Shown here piece after piece: positions 6,941 through 13,892 of a DNA stretch of 13,892 bases; within the stretch, counting starts at the first letter, position 1, and each line of letters opens with the position of its first letter. Origin of the DNA: Chlorobiota bacterium (GTDB lineage Bacteria > Bacteroidota > Bacteroidia > Bacteroidales > B39-G9); assembly GCA_030632095.1 (NCBI GenBank), contig DAOVJU010000024.1, positions 1 through 13,892 of the forward strand, given 5' to 3'. Below the pieces are notes generated by a model that saw only the letters and a list, made by a program, of their open reading frames with translations, was not told the origin of the DNA and ran no database searches. Position numbers and translations under genes: made by a program.

Positions 6941-8038
6941 ATGGCTCTTCAGTGCGGAATCCTGGGAATCACAAATGTTGGAAAAACAACTTTATTCAAT
7001 TGCATATCAAATACCAGAGCTGAAATAACAGATTTTGCATTTAGTACAAATAAGTCAAATATTGGAATAATTAATGTTCCTGACGAAAGACCGGATAAAC
7101 TTGCAGAAATCGTAAAACCTCAAAAAATAACTTCTGCCACTGTTGAAATAGTTGATGTTCCTGGCCTAACAAAAGGATCAAGCAAAGGGGAAGGTGTTGG
7201 AAACAAATTCCTTACTGATATAAAAAATACAGATGCCTTAATTCATGTACTAAGATGTTTTGATAATGACAATTTATCGCATGTAGATGGCTCAGTTGAT
7301 CCCGTAAGAGATATGGAAACCATCGATTTGGAATTACAGGTTAAGGATTTGGAATCAGTGGAGAAAAAAATAGAGCGACTTGAGAAAATTGCTAAATCAG
7401 GAGATAAAGATGCAAAACATGGAATTCAAGTTTTAAACATTTATAAAGAACATATTGAAAATTTTAATAATGCCCGAACAGCGCCAGTGAATGAAGATGA
7501 TAAGAAATATATTCAGGATCTGTTTTTATTTACTGCAAAACCAATAATGTATGTATGCAACGTTGATGAAGAATCTGCAGTCTCTGGTAATAAATACGTT
7601 GATCTTGTAAAAGAAGTATTGAAAAATGAAAACACTGAAATATTAATTATTGCAGGAGGATTAGAGGCTGATATTTCAGAATTAGAAACCAGGGAAGAAA
7701 GAATGGAATTTTTAAATGATGCAGGATTAGAAGAACCTGGTGTAAATAAATTGGTACGATCGGCGTACAGTTTATTAAATTTACAGTCTTTTTTAACAGC
7801 CGGCCCAAAAGAAGTAAGAGCATGGACAATCCGTAAAGGAATGACCGCTCCTCAAGCAGCCGGTATCATTCACAGTGACCTTGAAAGAGGGTTTATCCGC
7901 GCCGAAGTCATCAAATACGACGATTATATAAAATTTGGCTCGGAACAGGCTTGTAAGGAAACCGGCAAATTGCATGTAGAAGGCAAAAACTATATCGTTA
8001 AAGATGGCGATATTCTATATATTCGTTTTAATGTGTAA
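6941..8038 (+). CDS. ychF: Ribosome-binding ATPase YchF (Obg/OLA1 family)
   Basis: This 365-residue protein has the usual length for the family. It is a cytoplasmic P-loop protein of the Obg group that prefers ATP and associates with ribosomes. The P-loop is GITNVGKTT (9-17), and G3 is DVPGLTKGSSKGEGVGNKF, the YchF signature. The G4 position reads NVDE instead of the GTP-specifying NKxD, as expected for ATP preference. A coiled-coil-like insertion follows at about 130-165 (LELQVKDLESVEKKIERLEK). The C-terminal TGS domain spans roughly 280-363 (TAGPKEVRAWTIRKGMTAPQAAGIIHSDLERGFIRAEVI). The position of E. coli Cys35, linked to redox control there, is Ser35 here, and the adjoining loop (FAFSTNKSNIG) departs from the common FPFCTIEPNxG. 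The next gene starts 20 bp downstream on the same strand, so read-through is possible. Confidence 0.97.
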   Translation: MALQCGILGITNVGKTTLFNCISNTRAEITDFAFSTNKSNIGIINVPDERPDKLAEIVKPQKITSATVEIVDVPGLTKGSSKGEGVGNKFLTDIKNTDALIHVLRCFDNDNLSHVDGSVDPVRDMETIDLELQVKDLESVEKKIERLEKIAKSGDKDAKHGIQVLNIYKEHIENFNNARTAPVNEDDKKYIQDLFLFTAKPIMYVCNVDEESAVSGNKYVDLVKEVLKNENTEILIIAGGLEADISELETREERMEFLNDAGLEEPGVNKLVRSAYSLLNLQSFLTAGPKEVRAWTIRKGMTAPQAAGIIHSDLERGFIRAEVIKYDDYIKFGSEQACKETGKLHVEGKNYIVKDGDILYIRFNV

Positions 8039-8058
8039 TAATCAAATAAAATTTTATA

Positions 8059-10713
8059 ATGAAAAATAAAGTACTTAGTTTAATTCTAACTATTTTAATA
8101 AGCCACACTTATCTTTTTGCTCAAAAAAGCCAGACAGAACGTGCAAGAGAAATTATAAAACAACGTGGCGAAATTAATTTTACTTTCGAAGAAAGTAATT
8201 TAAAACAAGTTCAAAAACTTGGAAAAATTATTTCAATTGATGGCATAACCGGCAATACTGTAAATGCTTATGCTAACAGCAAGGAATTTGATAAATTTTT
8301 AAATTTTGGATATTCCTTTGATATTGTAGAACGAAACATTGGCGAAAAATCTCTTACAATGGCAACAACAATAGCTGAAATGGCTAATTGGAACAAATAT
8401 CCAACTTATGAAGTGCATGATTCTATGATGTATCAATTTGCTGCAGATTATCCTGATATTTGTACTATACATAACTTAGGTTCTTCTGTTAATGGAAGAA
8501 ATATTTTATGTGTTAAAATATCTGATAATGTAGATACCGAGGAAGCTGAACCTGAATTTCTTTATACAGGACAAATGCATGGCGACGAAATTGTTGATTA
8601 TATTCTTTTCTTACGATTAATTGATTATATGCTTGAAAATTACGGAGTTGATAATCAAGTTACAAATCTAATAGACAATGTTGAAATTTGGATAAATCCT
8701 TTATCAAACCCTGACGGAACTTATGCCGGAGGTAACAATACTGTAAGTGGAGCAACTCGTTCTAATGCAAATTATGTTGACCTGAACCGAAACTATCCTG
8801 ATCCTCAAGATGGACAACATCCTGACGGAAATTCATATCAAACCGAAACTATTGTTATGATGAATTTTGCAGAGGAACATAATTTTGTGCTTTCGGCAAA
8901 TTCGCATAGTGGTGCCGAATGTGTTAATTATCCCTGGGATACATGGTCAAAAAGACATGCCGATGATGAATGGTGGCAACATGTTTCGCACCAATATGCC
9001 GACACTGTACATGCTTACAGCTCAGGGTATATGACAGGTTTTAATAATGGAATAACTAACGGATACGATTGGTACGAAATTAATGGTGGGCGACAAGATT
9101 ACATGAATTATTTTATGCATTGCCGTGAATTTACTTTGGAACTTTCAAATGCAAAATTGTTAGCTTGCGAACAATTACCTGCTCATTGGAATTATAATAA
9201 ACAAGCATTTTTAAATTATATAGAACAATCCCTGTACGGAATTAACGGAACAGTAACAAACGAAAACGGTGATCCTTTATATGCTTCAATTACAGTAATT
9301 GATCATGATATTGATAGCTCTAATATTTATACTGATCCTGATCATGGAAATTATTACAGACCAATTGAAGAAGGAACATGGGATATTAGCTATTCAGCTT
9401 ACGCATATATTCCTCAAACAATTTATAATGTGTCTACTTTAAATTATCAAACAGTTATTCAGAACATTGAACTTATACTCGCCGAATCAATTGAAATTAT
9501 TGGAATCATAACTGATGGTATAAACGGAATGCCTATGGAAAATGCTAAAGTTGAATTATTGGATGTTCCATTAGATGCTGTCTTTACAAATAACGAAGGT
9601 TATTACATTATTAATAATGTTCTTGAAGGAAATTATAAAATAAAAGTTTCGAAAGAAGATTATATAAGCGTCGTAAAATTAATAACAGTTACAACCGATA
9701 TCAACACATTTAATTTCCCATTATATTTTAGTACAAGCTTAAGCTTTGAAACCGGTGATTTTTCTGAGGCAGATTTTAGCTTTGCCGGTAATGCCGAATG
9801 GTCAATTAACCAGGATTATACATGGGATGGAAATTACTCAGCAAAATCAGACAGTATCGGAAACCAGCAAACAACATCAGTTCTTTTAAACCTTAATGTA
9901 TTATTAGAAAGTGAAATTTCCTTTTATAAAAAAGTTTCATCAGAAAGTGGTTTCGACTATTTAAGTTTCCATATTGATGGTGTAAAAAAAGGTGAATGGA
10001 CCGGTGAAGTTAGCTGGAGTGAGGAAAACTACACATTATCAACCGGTGAACATACATTAAAATGGCAGTATGCAAAAGATTTCTCCGAAACAGGTGGAGA
10101 AGATGCTGCCTGGATTGATTATATTACATTGCCTTTAACTGATAATGGCCAAAATTTTCCTCCATATTTTGAAACTTTACCGGAAACCGAGGTAGTTGTT
10201 GGTGAAGAATATCTATATTATATTTTTGTAAATGATCTGAATGAAGATACTGTTGCAATAGAGTGTACTGAAAAACCAGCCTGGTTAAACTTTGAAATAG
10301 ATAATATAAATTCAGCCATACTTTCCGGTATCCCGGGAGAAGAAAATTCTGGTATTGATACTATTGTTTTAAGTGCCTCGGACAATGAGAATACAATATT
10401 ACAAAGTTTTACACTGGAAGTCATTTCCAATCGGATTACCGAACCGAATAAGGATCCATTCAAACTGGCTGTTAATCCGAATCCGGCAAGAAATGCAGTT
10501 AACATAACATTTAAGTCATTAAACAATTCGAGTTTTGATCTTGAAATTTTAAATTCGCTTGGAAAAACTGTTATGCAAAATGAAATCAGAACAATTAAAG
10601 GAATTAACAGGCATGCGTTGGATATTTCTAAAATAGATAATGGATTATATTTCATTAAATTATCAAATAATAACTCGTATAGTACTAAAAAATTTATTAA
10701 AAACTCTCATTAA
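8059..10713 (+). CDS. Secreted M14-family zinc carboxypeptidase with T9SS sorting domain
   Basis: This 884-residue protein has a signal peptide ending near YLFAQ (about 21). Residues 115-390 form a peptidase M14 domain. GQMHGDE supplies zinc ligands His174 and Glu177, SANSHSG the third ligand His283, DLNRNY (Asn243-Arg244) the substrate carboxylate site, and EFTLELS the catalytic Glu361. Two carboxypeptidase-regulatory-like beta-sandwich domains follow (about 393-475 and 478-558). Next come a jelly-roll/MAM-like segment (560-695) and a cadherin/putative-Ig-like segment (698-790). The last part (about 800-884, with VNPNPARNAVNITF, LEILNSLGKTVMQ and ISKIDNGLYFIKL) is a type A T9SS C-terminal domain. 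This predicts export across the outer membrane and attachment or release at the surface. It should remove C-terminal residues from extracellular peptides. T9SS components themselves are not encoded in the window. Starting only 20 bp after ychF, it may be co-transcribed, though the genes are functionally unrelated. Confidence 0.95.
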   Translation: MKNKVLSLILTILISHTYLFAQKSQTERAREIIKQRGEINFTFEESNLKQVQKLGKIISIDGITGNTVNAYANSKEFDKFLNFGYSFDIVERNIGEKSLTMATTIAEMANWNKYPTYEVHDSMMYQFAADYPDICTIHNLGSSVNGRNILCVKISDNVDTEEAEPEFLYTGQMHGDEIVDYILFLRLIDYMLENYGVDNQVTNLIDNVEIWINPLSNPDGTYAGGNNTVSGATRSNANYVDLNRNYPDPQDGQHPDGNSYQTETIVMMNFAEEHNFVLSANSHSGAECVNYPWDTWSKRHADDEWWQHVSHQYADTVHAYSSGYMTGFNNGITNGYDWYEINGGRQDYMNYFMHCREFTLELSNAKLLACEQLPAHWNYNKQAFLNYIEQSLYGINGTVTNENGDPLYASITVIDHDIDSSNIYTDPDHGNYYRPIEEGTWDISYSAYAYIPQTIYNVSTLNYQTVIQNIELILAESIEIIGIITDGINGMPMENAKVELLDVPLDAVFTNNEGYYIINNVLEGNYKIKVSKEDYISVVKLITVTTDINTFNFPLYFSTSLSFETGDFSEADFSFAGNAEWSINQDYTWDGNYSAKSDSIGNQQTTSVLLNLNVLLESEISFYKKVSSESGFDYLSFHIDGVKKGEWTGEVSWSEENYTLSTGEHTLKWQYAKDFSETGGEDAAWIDYITLPLTDNGQNFPPYFETLPETEVVVGEEYLYYIFVNDLNEDTVAIECTEKPAWLNFEIDNINSAILSGIPGEENSGIDTIVLSASDNENTILQSFTLEVISNRITEPNKDPFKLAVNPNPARNAVNITFKSLNNSSFDLEILNSLGKTVMQNEIRTIKGINRHALDISKIDNGLYFIKLSNNNSYSTKKFIKNSH

Positions 10714-10718
10714 TGTGT

Positions 10719-10856
10719 ATCCTTAAAGTCAAAAAAATCATATCGCCATCGCTGCCCTCGGTCCCCAAACGGGGAAGCCCGCACTCATGGCGGATTGGCT
10801 GGTTCTCCCCGTTTGGGGAGTTAGAGGGGCGCACGATGGAGGAAGACTTTACGGAT
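10719..10856. repeat. 138-bp GC-rich imperfect palindrome (REP/MITE-like element)
   Basis: The outer ends ATCCTTAAAGTC (10719-10730) and GACTTTACGGAT (10845-10856) are inverted at 11 of 12 bases. Inside, CCATCG (10746-10751) faces CGATGG (10834-10839). The core TCCCCAAACGGGGA (10762-10775) is a perfect inverted match to 10806-10819. Each core is also partly self-complementary (CCCC/GGGG). G+C is strikingly higher than in the surroundings. It occupies most of the space between the M14 peptidase stop and the phosphatase start, and could act as a bidirectional terminator or be a mobile intergenic repeat without a coding gene. Confidence 0.8.
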
Positions 10857-10890
10857 GAATACTAATTAGAACAAAAGATCAGTTTTCAAT

Positions 10891-12534
10891 ATGATAAAAA
10901 CAAAAAAAATATCACTCCTTATTATCTTAATTATTTTTTTAAATACCTGTGGAATAGGGCAAAAAAGAAAAGGGTTTCCTCCTGAAAGACCAAAACTTGT
11001 AATAGGTATTATTGTTGACCAGATGCGTTATGATTTTCTTTACAGGTATTGGGACAAATATGGTGATAATGGGTTTAAAAGGCTAATAAATAAAGGAACT
11101 AATTGTAAAGATGCAAATTTTGAATATTTGTTCACACAGACTAGTGTTGGTCATGCTACTATATCTACCGGTTCTTTACCACAATATCATGGAATTGTTT
11201 CCAATGACTGGTATGTCAGGTTACAAGAGAAAAATATCTATTGTGTTGAAGATTTTGATGTTCAAGCTGTTGGATGTTCAAGTGCCGAAGGGCAAAGATC
11301 ACCTAAGCTATTGCTAACTACCAATATTGGTGATGAATTAAAACTTGTAAGTAAAAAATCAAAAGTAATTGGTATCGCGCTAAAAGACAGAGCTGCAATA
11401 TTTACTGCCGGGCATATGGCTGATGCTGCTTACTGGATGGAAGACAAAACCGGAAACTGGATATCAAGCTCCTATTATATTGATTCACTCCCCGGATGGG
11501 TAAGAAAATTCAATGATAAAAAACTTCAGGATCTGTACCTTAACAGAAATTGGAGTACTTCACTTCCTATTGAACAATATACAGAAAGCCTGCCGGATGA
11601 AAATAAATATGAAAAAGGATTATTAGGCCAGGTCACTTTCCCTTATAATTTAGTTAAAATGTTTAAAATCTACAAATCCTATAGTTTGTTGAAATCAACA
11701 CCGTTTGGGAATACCATAACCAAAGATTTTGCCATTGAAACAATTGTTAGTGAAAATTTAGGCCAGGATGATTTTACCGATATTTTAATGCTAAGCTTTT
11801 CATCAACCGATTATATAGGACATGAATTTGGACCGGCTTCTGTTGAAATTGAAGATACTTACATCAGGCTTGACAAAGAGCTTGCCCATTTTCTGGATTT
11901 TATAGAAGAAACCATAGGGAAAGAAAATACACTTGTTTTCCTGACAGCTGATCATGGTATAGTTAATATACCTGATTATTTAAAAGACCAGGGTATTCCT
12001 GCCGGATATTTTAATCAAAGAAAAGCTTTAAGTTTATTACAAAGTTACTTAAATGCACTTTATGGAAATGGTGACTGGATTAAAAGTTACATTTCCGGCC
12101 AGATTTATTTAAATCATATATTAATTGAAGATTCTAAACTGTCAATATCTGAAGTTCAGGAAAAAACCGCTAACTTTATGATACAATTTACCGGAGTTGC
12201 CAATGCTATATCAGGGTCGAGCCTTGAAAAGGGTAATTTCACCCATGGTGTTTTTGCAAGCATCCAGAAAGGATATAATCAAAAACGTTCAGGAGATGTA
12301 ATTATTAATCTTGAACCAGGTTGGATTCACATGACTACTTCATCAACTAATCATAATTCAGCCTATCAGTATGACGCGCATGTTCCGCTTATATGGTATG
12401 GATGGAAAATTAAAAGAGGAAATATATTACGGGAAATCTCAATATGTGATATTGCCCCAACTATTTCTAATTTTTTAAGCATCTCATTTCCAAGCGGATG
12501 TACCGGAAATATAATTTATGAATTAAATGAATAA
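10891..12534 (+). CDS. PafA-like alkaline phosphatase / phosphodiesterase-superfamily lipoprotein
   Basis: This 547-residue protein has an N-terminal hydrophobic stretch ending in FLNTC (Cys20), probably a lipoprotein signal and otherwise a cleaved signal peptide. Alkaline phosphatase superfamily residues are complete: Asp43 (IVDQMRYDF), nucleophile Thr84 (QTSVGHATISTG), Asn105 (VSNDWY), Asp307 and His311 (STDYIGHEFGP), Asp354-His355 (TADHG) and His497 (YDAHVPLIW). Lys165 and Arg167 (LKDRAA) match the phosphate-contacting Lys/Arg pair of PafA-type phosphatases. This favours phosphomonoesterase activity over the nucleotide pyrophosphatase branch. The likely role is release of inorganic phosphate from organic phosphomonoesters outside the cytoplasm. 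No PhoB-type box is recognisable upstream; the GC-rich palindrome ends 34 bp before the start. It probably forms an operon with the thioredoxin-fold gene 11 bp downstream. Confidence 0.92.
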   Translation: MIKTKKISLLIILIIFLNTCGIGQKRKGFPPERPKLVIGIIVDQMRYDFLYRYWDKYGDNGFKRLINKGTNCKDANFEYLFTQTSVGHATISTGSLPQYHGIVSNDWYVRLQEKNIYCVEDFDVQAVGCSSAEGQRSPKLLLTTNIGDELKLVSKKSKVIGIALKDRAAIFTAGHMADAAYWMEDKTGNWISSSYYIDSLPGWVRKFNDKKLQDLYLNRNWSTSLPIEQYTESLPDENKYEKGLLGQVTFPYNLVKMFKIYKSYSLLKSTPFGNTITKDFAIETIVSENLGQDDFTDILMLSFSSTDYIGHEFGPASVEIEDTYIRLDKELAHFLDFIEETIGKENTLVFLTADHGIVNIPDYLKDQGIPAGYFNQRKALSLLQSYLNALYGNGDWIKSYISGQIYLNHILIEDSKLSISEVQEKTANFMIQFTGVANAISGSSLEKGNFTHGVFASIQKGYNQKRSGDVIINLEPGWIHMTTSSTNHNSAYQYDAHVPLIWYGWKIKRGNILREISICDIAPTISNFLSISFPSGCTGNIIYELNE

Positions 12535-12545
12535 TTATATATAAA

Positions 12546-12881
12546 ATGGAATATAAGAATATCAGTAATTTATCAGAGTTTCAAAGTGTTTTGTTAAAGA
12601 ATTTTGCAACTTTAGTATACTTTTCACATAATAAATCCGATGTGTGTAAGGTATTGAAACCCAAAACTATGGAGTTGGTAACCAATGAATTTGCCAAAAT
12701 AAAATTGTTTTATGTTGATATTTATAAAAATCCTGAAATAGCAGCTCAAAATGGTATTTTTATTGCTCCAACAATACTATTATTTTTCGATGGTAAAGAA
12801 AATCTCAGGATAAGCCGCGATATAGGAATTGATGAATTGAAGAAGAAAATTTCAAGGCCCTACAAGTTAGTGTATAAATAA
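12546..12881 (+). CDS. Small thioredoxin-fold protein with a single cysteine
   Basis: This 111-residue protein has no signal peptide and an ATG start 11 bp after the phosphatase stop, which implies an operon. The thioredoxin pattern is visible: the first strand ATLVYFSHNKSDVCKVLKPK, where the active-site motif should be, helix TMELVTNEF, strand KIKLFYVDIYKNPEIAAQNG, then cis-Pro loop IAPT (Pro75), strand ILLFFDGKE and helix IDELKKKIS. Trp and the first Cys of WCxxC are lost, leaving KSDVC with Cys34 at the position of the second, normally buried cysteine. It therefore cannot make the usual intramolecular disulfide. It may be a scaffold, a ligand-binding protein or a mixed-disulfide partner. 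Similar degenerate thioredoxins exist in Bacteroidota without assigned function, and I infer none here. Confidence 0.85.
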   Translation: MEYKNISNLSEFQSVLLKNFATLVYFSHNKSDVCKVLKPKTMELVTNEFAKIKLFYVDIYKNPEIAAQNGIFIAPTILLFFDGKENLRISRDIGIDELKKKISRPYKLVYK

Positions 12882-12887
12882 ATTGTA

Positions 12888-12980
12888 ATTGCCTGCCCCG
12901 TGGGGAGAAACGATCTTATCGGGGAGCGTATCAGGGTTCTATTGCCTGCCCCGTAGCGAAGAATAAGCGTATCGGGGTTA
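12888..12980. repeat. Two tandem copies of a GC-rich palindromic unit
   Basis: ATTGCCTGCCCCGT occurs exactly at 12888-12901 and 12941-12954. Each copy is followed by sequence that returns to ATCGGGG (12918-12924 and 12971-12977), so each unit could fold with CCCCG paired to CGGGG. The copies differ in the interior. G+C is well above the surrounding DNA. The units resemble intergenic palindromes frequent in Bacteroidota genomes. Confidence 0.7.
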
Positions 12981-13094
12981 AATTGTTACATTGTCAGAGT
13001 TCTTGACTTATCGTAGTTCAATCTGTTGCAAATTTCAGAAATCCAAACTTATCGTAATTTAAGCTATCGTATAAATATCGAATACAGAGCAAGG

Positions 13095-13122
13095 AATGAT
13101 GAATATTGAAATATTCATTATT
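13095..13122. repeat. 12-bp hairpin
   Basis: The arms 13095-13106 and 13111-13122 pair over 12 bp (one G-U in RNA) around the tetraloop TGAA. No T-run follows on either strand, so it is not a typical intrinsic terminator. It lies about 80 bp downstream of the small lipoprotein stop and could protect that transcript's 3' end. Confidence 0.5.
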
Positions 13123-13200
13123 CAAAAATACAAATGGACGGCTGAAAGACAAATAGATATTACCACCATCAAAGACGGAGGTTTTAAAATTTTCAATAAA

Positions 13201-13635
13201 TTATCTGGTATAAGTAGCTGTTACTGTTTCACTGAACTTTTCATCATTCCCCGATTTGTTTAATTCGATAACTTCATAAGTCCAGTTTATGGTTTTATAA
13301 TTTGATGAAATTGTACCATTGCCAGAAATTAAATGGCCTTCAATAGTTTGTGAGCTGATTGTAAGTTTAAATCCGGACATTGTCGCGCTTAATGAACTCC
13401 AGGCGCCCAAACCGTAAAAATTGCTTAATACAACTTCAGAATCATCATCTTCATATTTTGATATATCTACCATATAGTTTGTTTCACCATATGTAGGGCT
13501 AATCTCAGCACAATCCCATGTATCCACTATTTTATCTCTCGGGTCATCAGTGTCAGGAATTACATCTTCATCAGGTAAGCAGGATGTAAATAAGCTAATT
13601 AATATGATATTTAATATGATTAAATTTTTCATCAT
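13201..13635 (-). CDS. Small lipoprotein, lipocalin-like family of Bacteroidota
   Basis: This 144-residue protein has two adjacent ATG codons, so it starts at 13635 or 13632. The lipoprotein signal peptide ends in LFTSC (Cys19), followed by an acidic Asp-rich linker (LPDEDVIPDTDDPRD). The rest is a compact beta-rich domain of about 105 residues beginning DKIVDTWDCAE and ending SETVTATYTR. The strand pattern (TWDC, MVDISK, VVLSNFYGLG, ATMSGFKLTIS, GNGTISSNYKTINWTYEV) is the lipocalin-like arrangement seen in many small Bacteroidota lipoproteins without known function. The acidic residues just after the lipidated Cys could act as a surface-export signal, as described for some Bacteroidota lipoproteins. 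Upstream, TTTCTTTG (13672-13679, minus strand) is one base from the -7 consensus. No operon partner is evident. Confidence 0.85.
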   Translation of the reverse strand: MMKNLIILNIILISLFTSCLPDEDVIPDTDDPRDKIVDTWDCAEISPTYGETNYMVDISKYEDDDSEVVLSNFYGLGAWSSLSATMSGFKLTISSQTIEGHLISGNGTISSNYKTINWTYEVIELNKSGNDEKFSETVTATYTR

Positions 13636-13700
13636 GATGCAGTTTATTACATCAATTTACAACTTTTGTACCAAAGAAACATATTTTAATTCAAGCACTT

Positions 13701-13724
13701 ACTAATAATAAATATATCATTAGT
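13701..13724. repeat. AT-rich hairpin between the two right-end genes
   Basis: ACTAATAATA (13701-13710) pairs with TATCATTAGT (13715-13724) at 9 of 10 positions around a 4-nt loop. It sits just after the stop of the truncated right-end gene. No T-tract follows on the minus strand, so it is only a weak terminator candidate. Confidence 0.35.
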
Positions 13725-13732
13725 GGTTTGTA

Positions 13733-13892
13733 TCAAAACAATCCTTCAATTATTTCATCATCAACCAAATTGGGCAATGTAACTTTTAATCGCGGTTCTT
13801 CTTCCATAGCTCTTTTAATAGCGAAAACAGAACCTTCATTACGTGCCCAGCTTCGTCTTGCAATTCCATTATTCACATCCCAGTGAAGCATC
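13733..13892 (-). CDS. C-terminal end of an unidentified protein (start beyond window)
   Basis: A minus-strand frame runs in from the right edge and ends at a TGA at 13733-13735, giving 52 complete codons. The visible peptide includes HWDVNNGIARRSWARNEGS, FAIKRAMEEEPRLK and finally LPNLVDDEIIEGLF. An ATG at 13889-13891 is in frame but sits at the edge and is probably internal. The composition looks like a real soluble enzyme tail (charged, amphipathic, no membrane segment). I do not recognise the family. It would be transcribed ahead of the small lipoprotein gene, about 100 bp away. Confidence 0.65.
   Translation of the reverse strand, partial: MLHWDVNNGIARRSWARNEGSVFAIKRAMEEEPRLKVTLPNLVDDEIIEGLF

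Larger units (their letters stand above)
12882..13200. other. 319-bp repeat-rich intergenic region
   Basis: No gene is seen. It contains the GC-rich direct repeats at 12888-12980, an ATTGTTAC-type fragment (12981-12990), two copies of ACTTATCGTA (13006-13015 and 13047-13056) with a further TATCGTA at 13065-13071, and a 12-bp hairpin at 13095-13122. No stem with a T-tract typical of an intrinsic terminator is visible for either flanking gene. Confidence 0.6.

Noticed and set aside
7647..7975. Two 60-codon minus-strand frames inside ychF
   Set aside because: They are antisense to the TGS domain, and their Leu-rich or Cys-rich composition has no coding support.
10218..10655. 145-codon minus-strand open frame
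   Set aside because: It lies opposite the Ig-like and T9SS sorting-domain region of the M14 peptidase, whose plus-strand reading is clearly the real one. Its hydrophobic, low-complexity content is typical of antisense reading.
10719..10856. Insertion sequence with transposase
   Set aside because: The palindrome is only 138 bp and has no room for a transposase; it can only be a non-autonomous element or a structural site.
11111..11317. 68-codon plus-strand frame in another reading frame of the phosphatase
   Set aside because: It overlaps the nucleophile region of the phosphatase, whose own frame contains the conserved motifs.
12888..12980. The two GC-rich repeat units as a CRISPR array
   Set aside because: There are only two copies, the 14-bp identity is followed by related rather than unique sequence, and no cas gene is present.

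Overview
The window looks like a chromosomal segment of a low-G+C member of the Bacteroidota (Bacteroidales-like, probably uncultured). The evidence is a SusC-type TonB-dependent receptor with an N-terminal carboxypeptidase-regulatory-like domain, a cargo protein with a type IX secretion (T9SS) C-terminal sorting domain, several Cys-anchored lipoproteins, the absence of Shine-Dalgarno sites, and matches to the Bacteroidota -7 promoter box TAnnTTTG upstream of several genes. It holds eleven protein-coding genes, two of them cut by the window edges. I see no rRNA, tRNA, CRISPR array, transposase or phage gene.

Left part (1-2211, all minus strand): the first 492 codons of an outer-membrane TonB-dependent receptor sit behind a well-conserved TPP riboswitch, so the receptor probably imports thiamin or a precursor. 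A Bacteroidota promoter lies about eight bases in front of the aptamer, and the intrinsic terminator of the upstream thioredoxin gene ends directly against it. An inverted repeat that includes the receptor start codon could be the switching element. Between the terminator and the thioredoxin gene is a dense set of overlapping inverted repeats.

Middle part (2364-8038): a CCA-adding/poly(A) polymerase-family nucleotidyltransferase with an HD domain (plus strand) converges on an endonuclease/exonuclease/phosphatase-family exported protein. This is followed by a beta-helix lipoprotein (both minus strand). After a 469-bp intergenic region with an 8-bp-periodic inverted repeat comes the ribosome-associated ATPase gene ychF (plus strand).

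Right part (8059-13892): 20 bp after ychF is a large secreted M14 zinc carboxypeptidase with a T9SS sorting domain. A GC-rich 138-bp imperfect palindrome separates it from a PafA-like alkaline phosphatase lipoprotein, which appears to form an operon with a small thioredoxin-fold protein carrying only one cysteine. A repeat-rich spacer follows. Last come a small minus-strand lipoprotein and the C-terminal end of an unidentified minus-strand gene.

Together this is mostly cell-envelope and secreted-hydrolase content (nutrient import, phosphate release, peptide degradation) mixed with housekeeping genes. I see no clear multi-gene defence or novel biosynthetic system. The most unusual signals are in the non-coding DNA: the compact riboswitch leader and at least four different intergenic palindromic or repeated elements.
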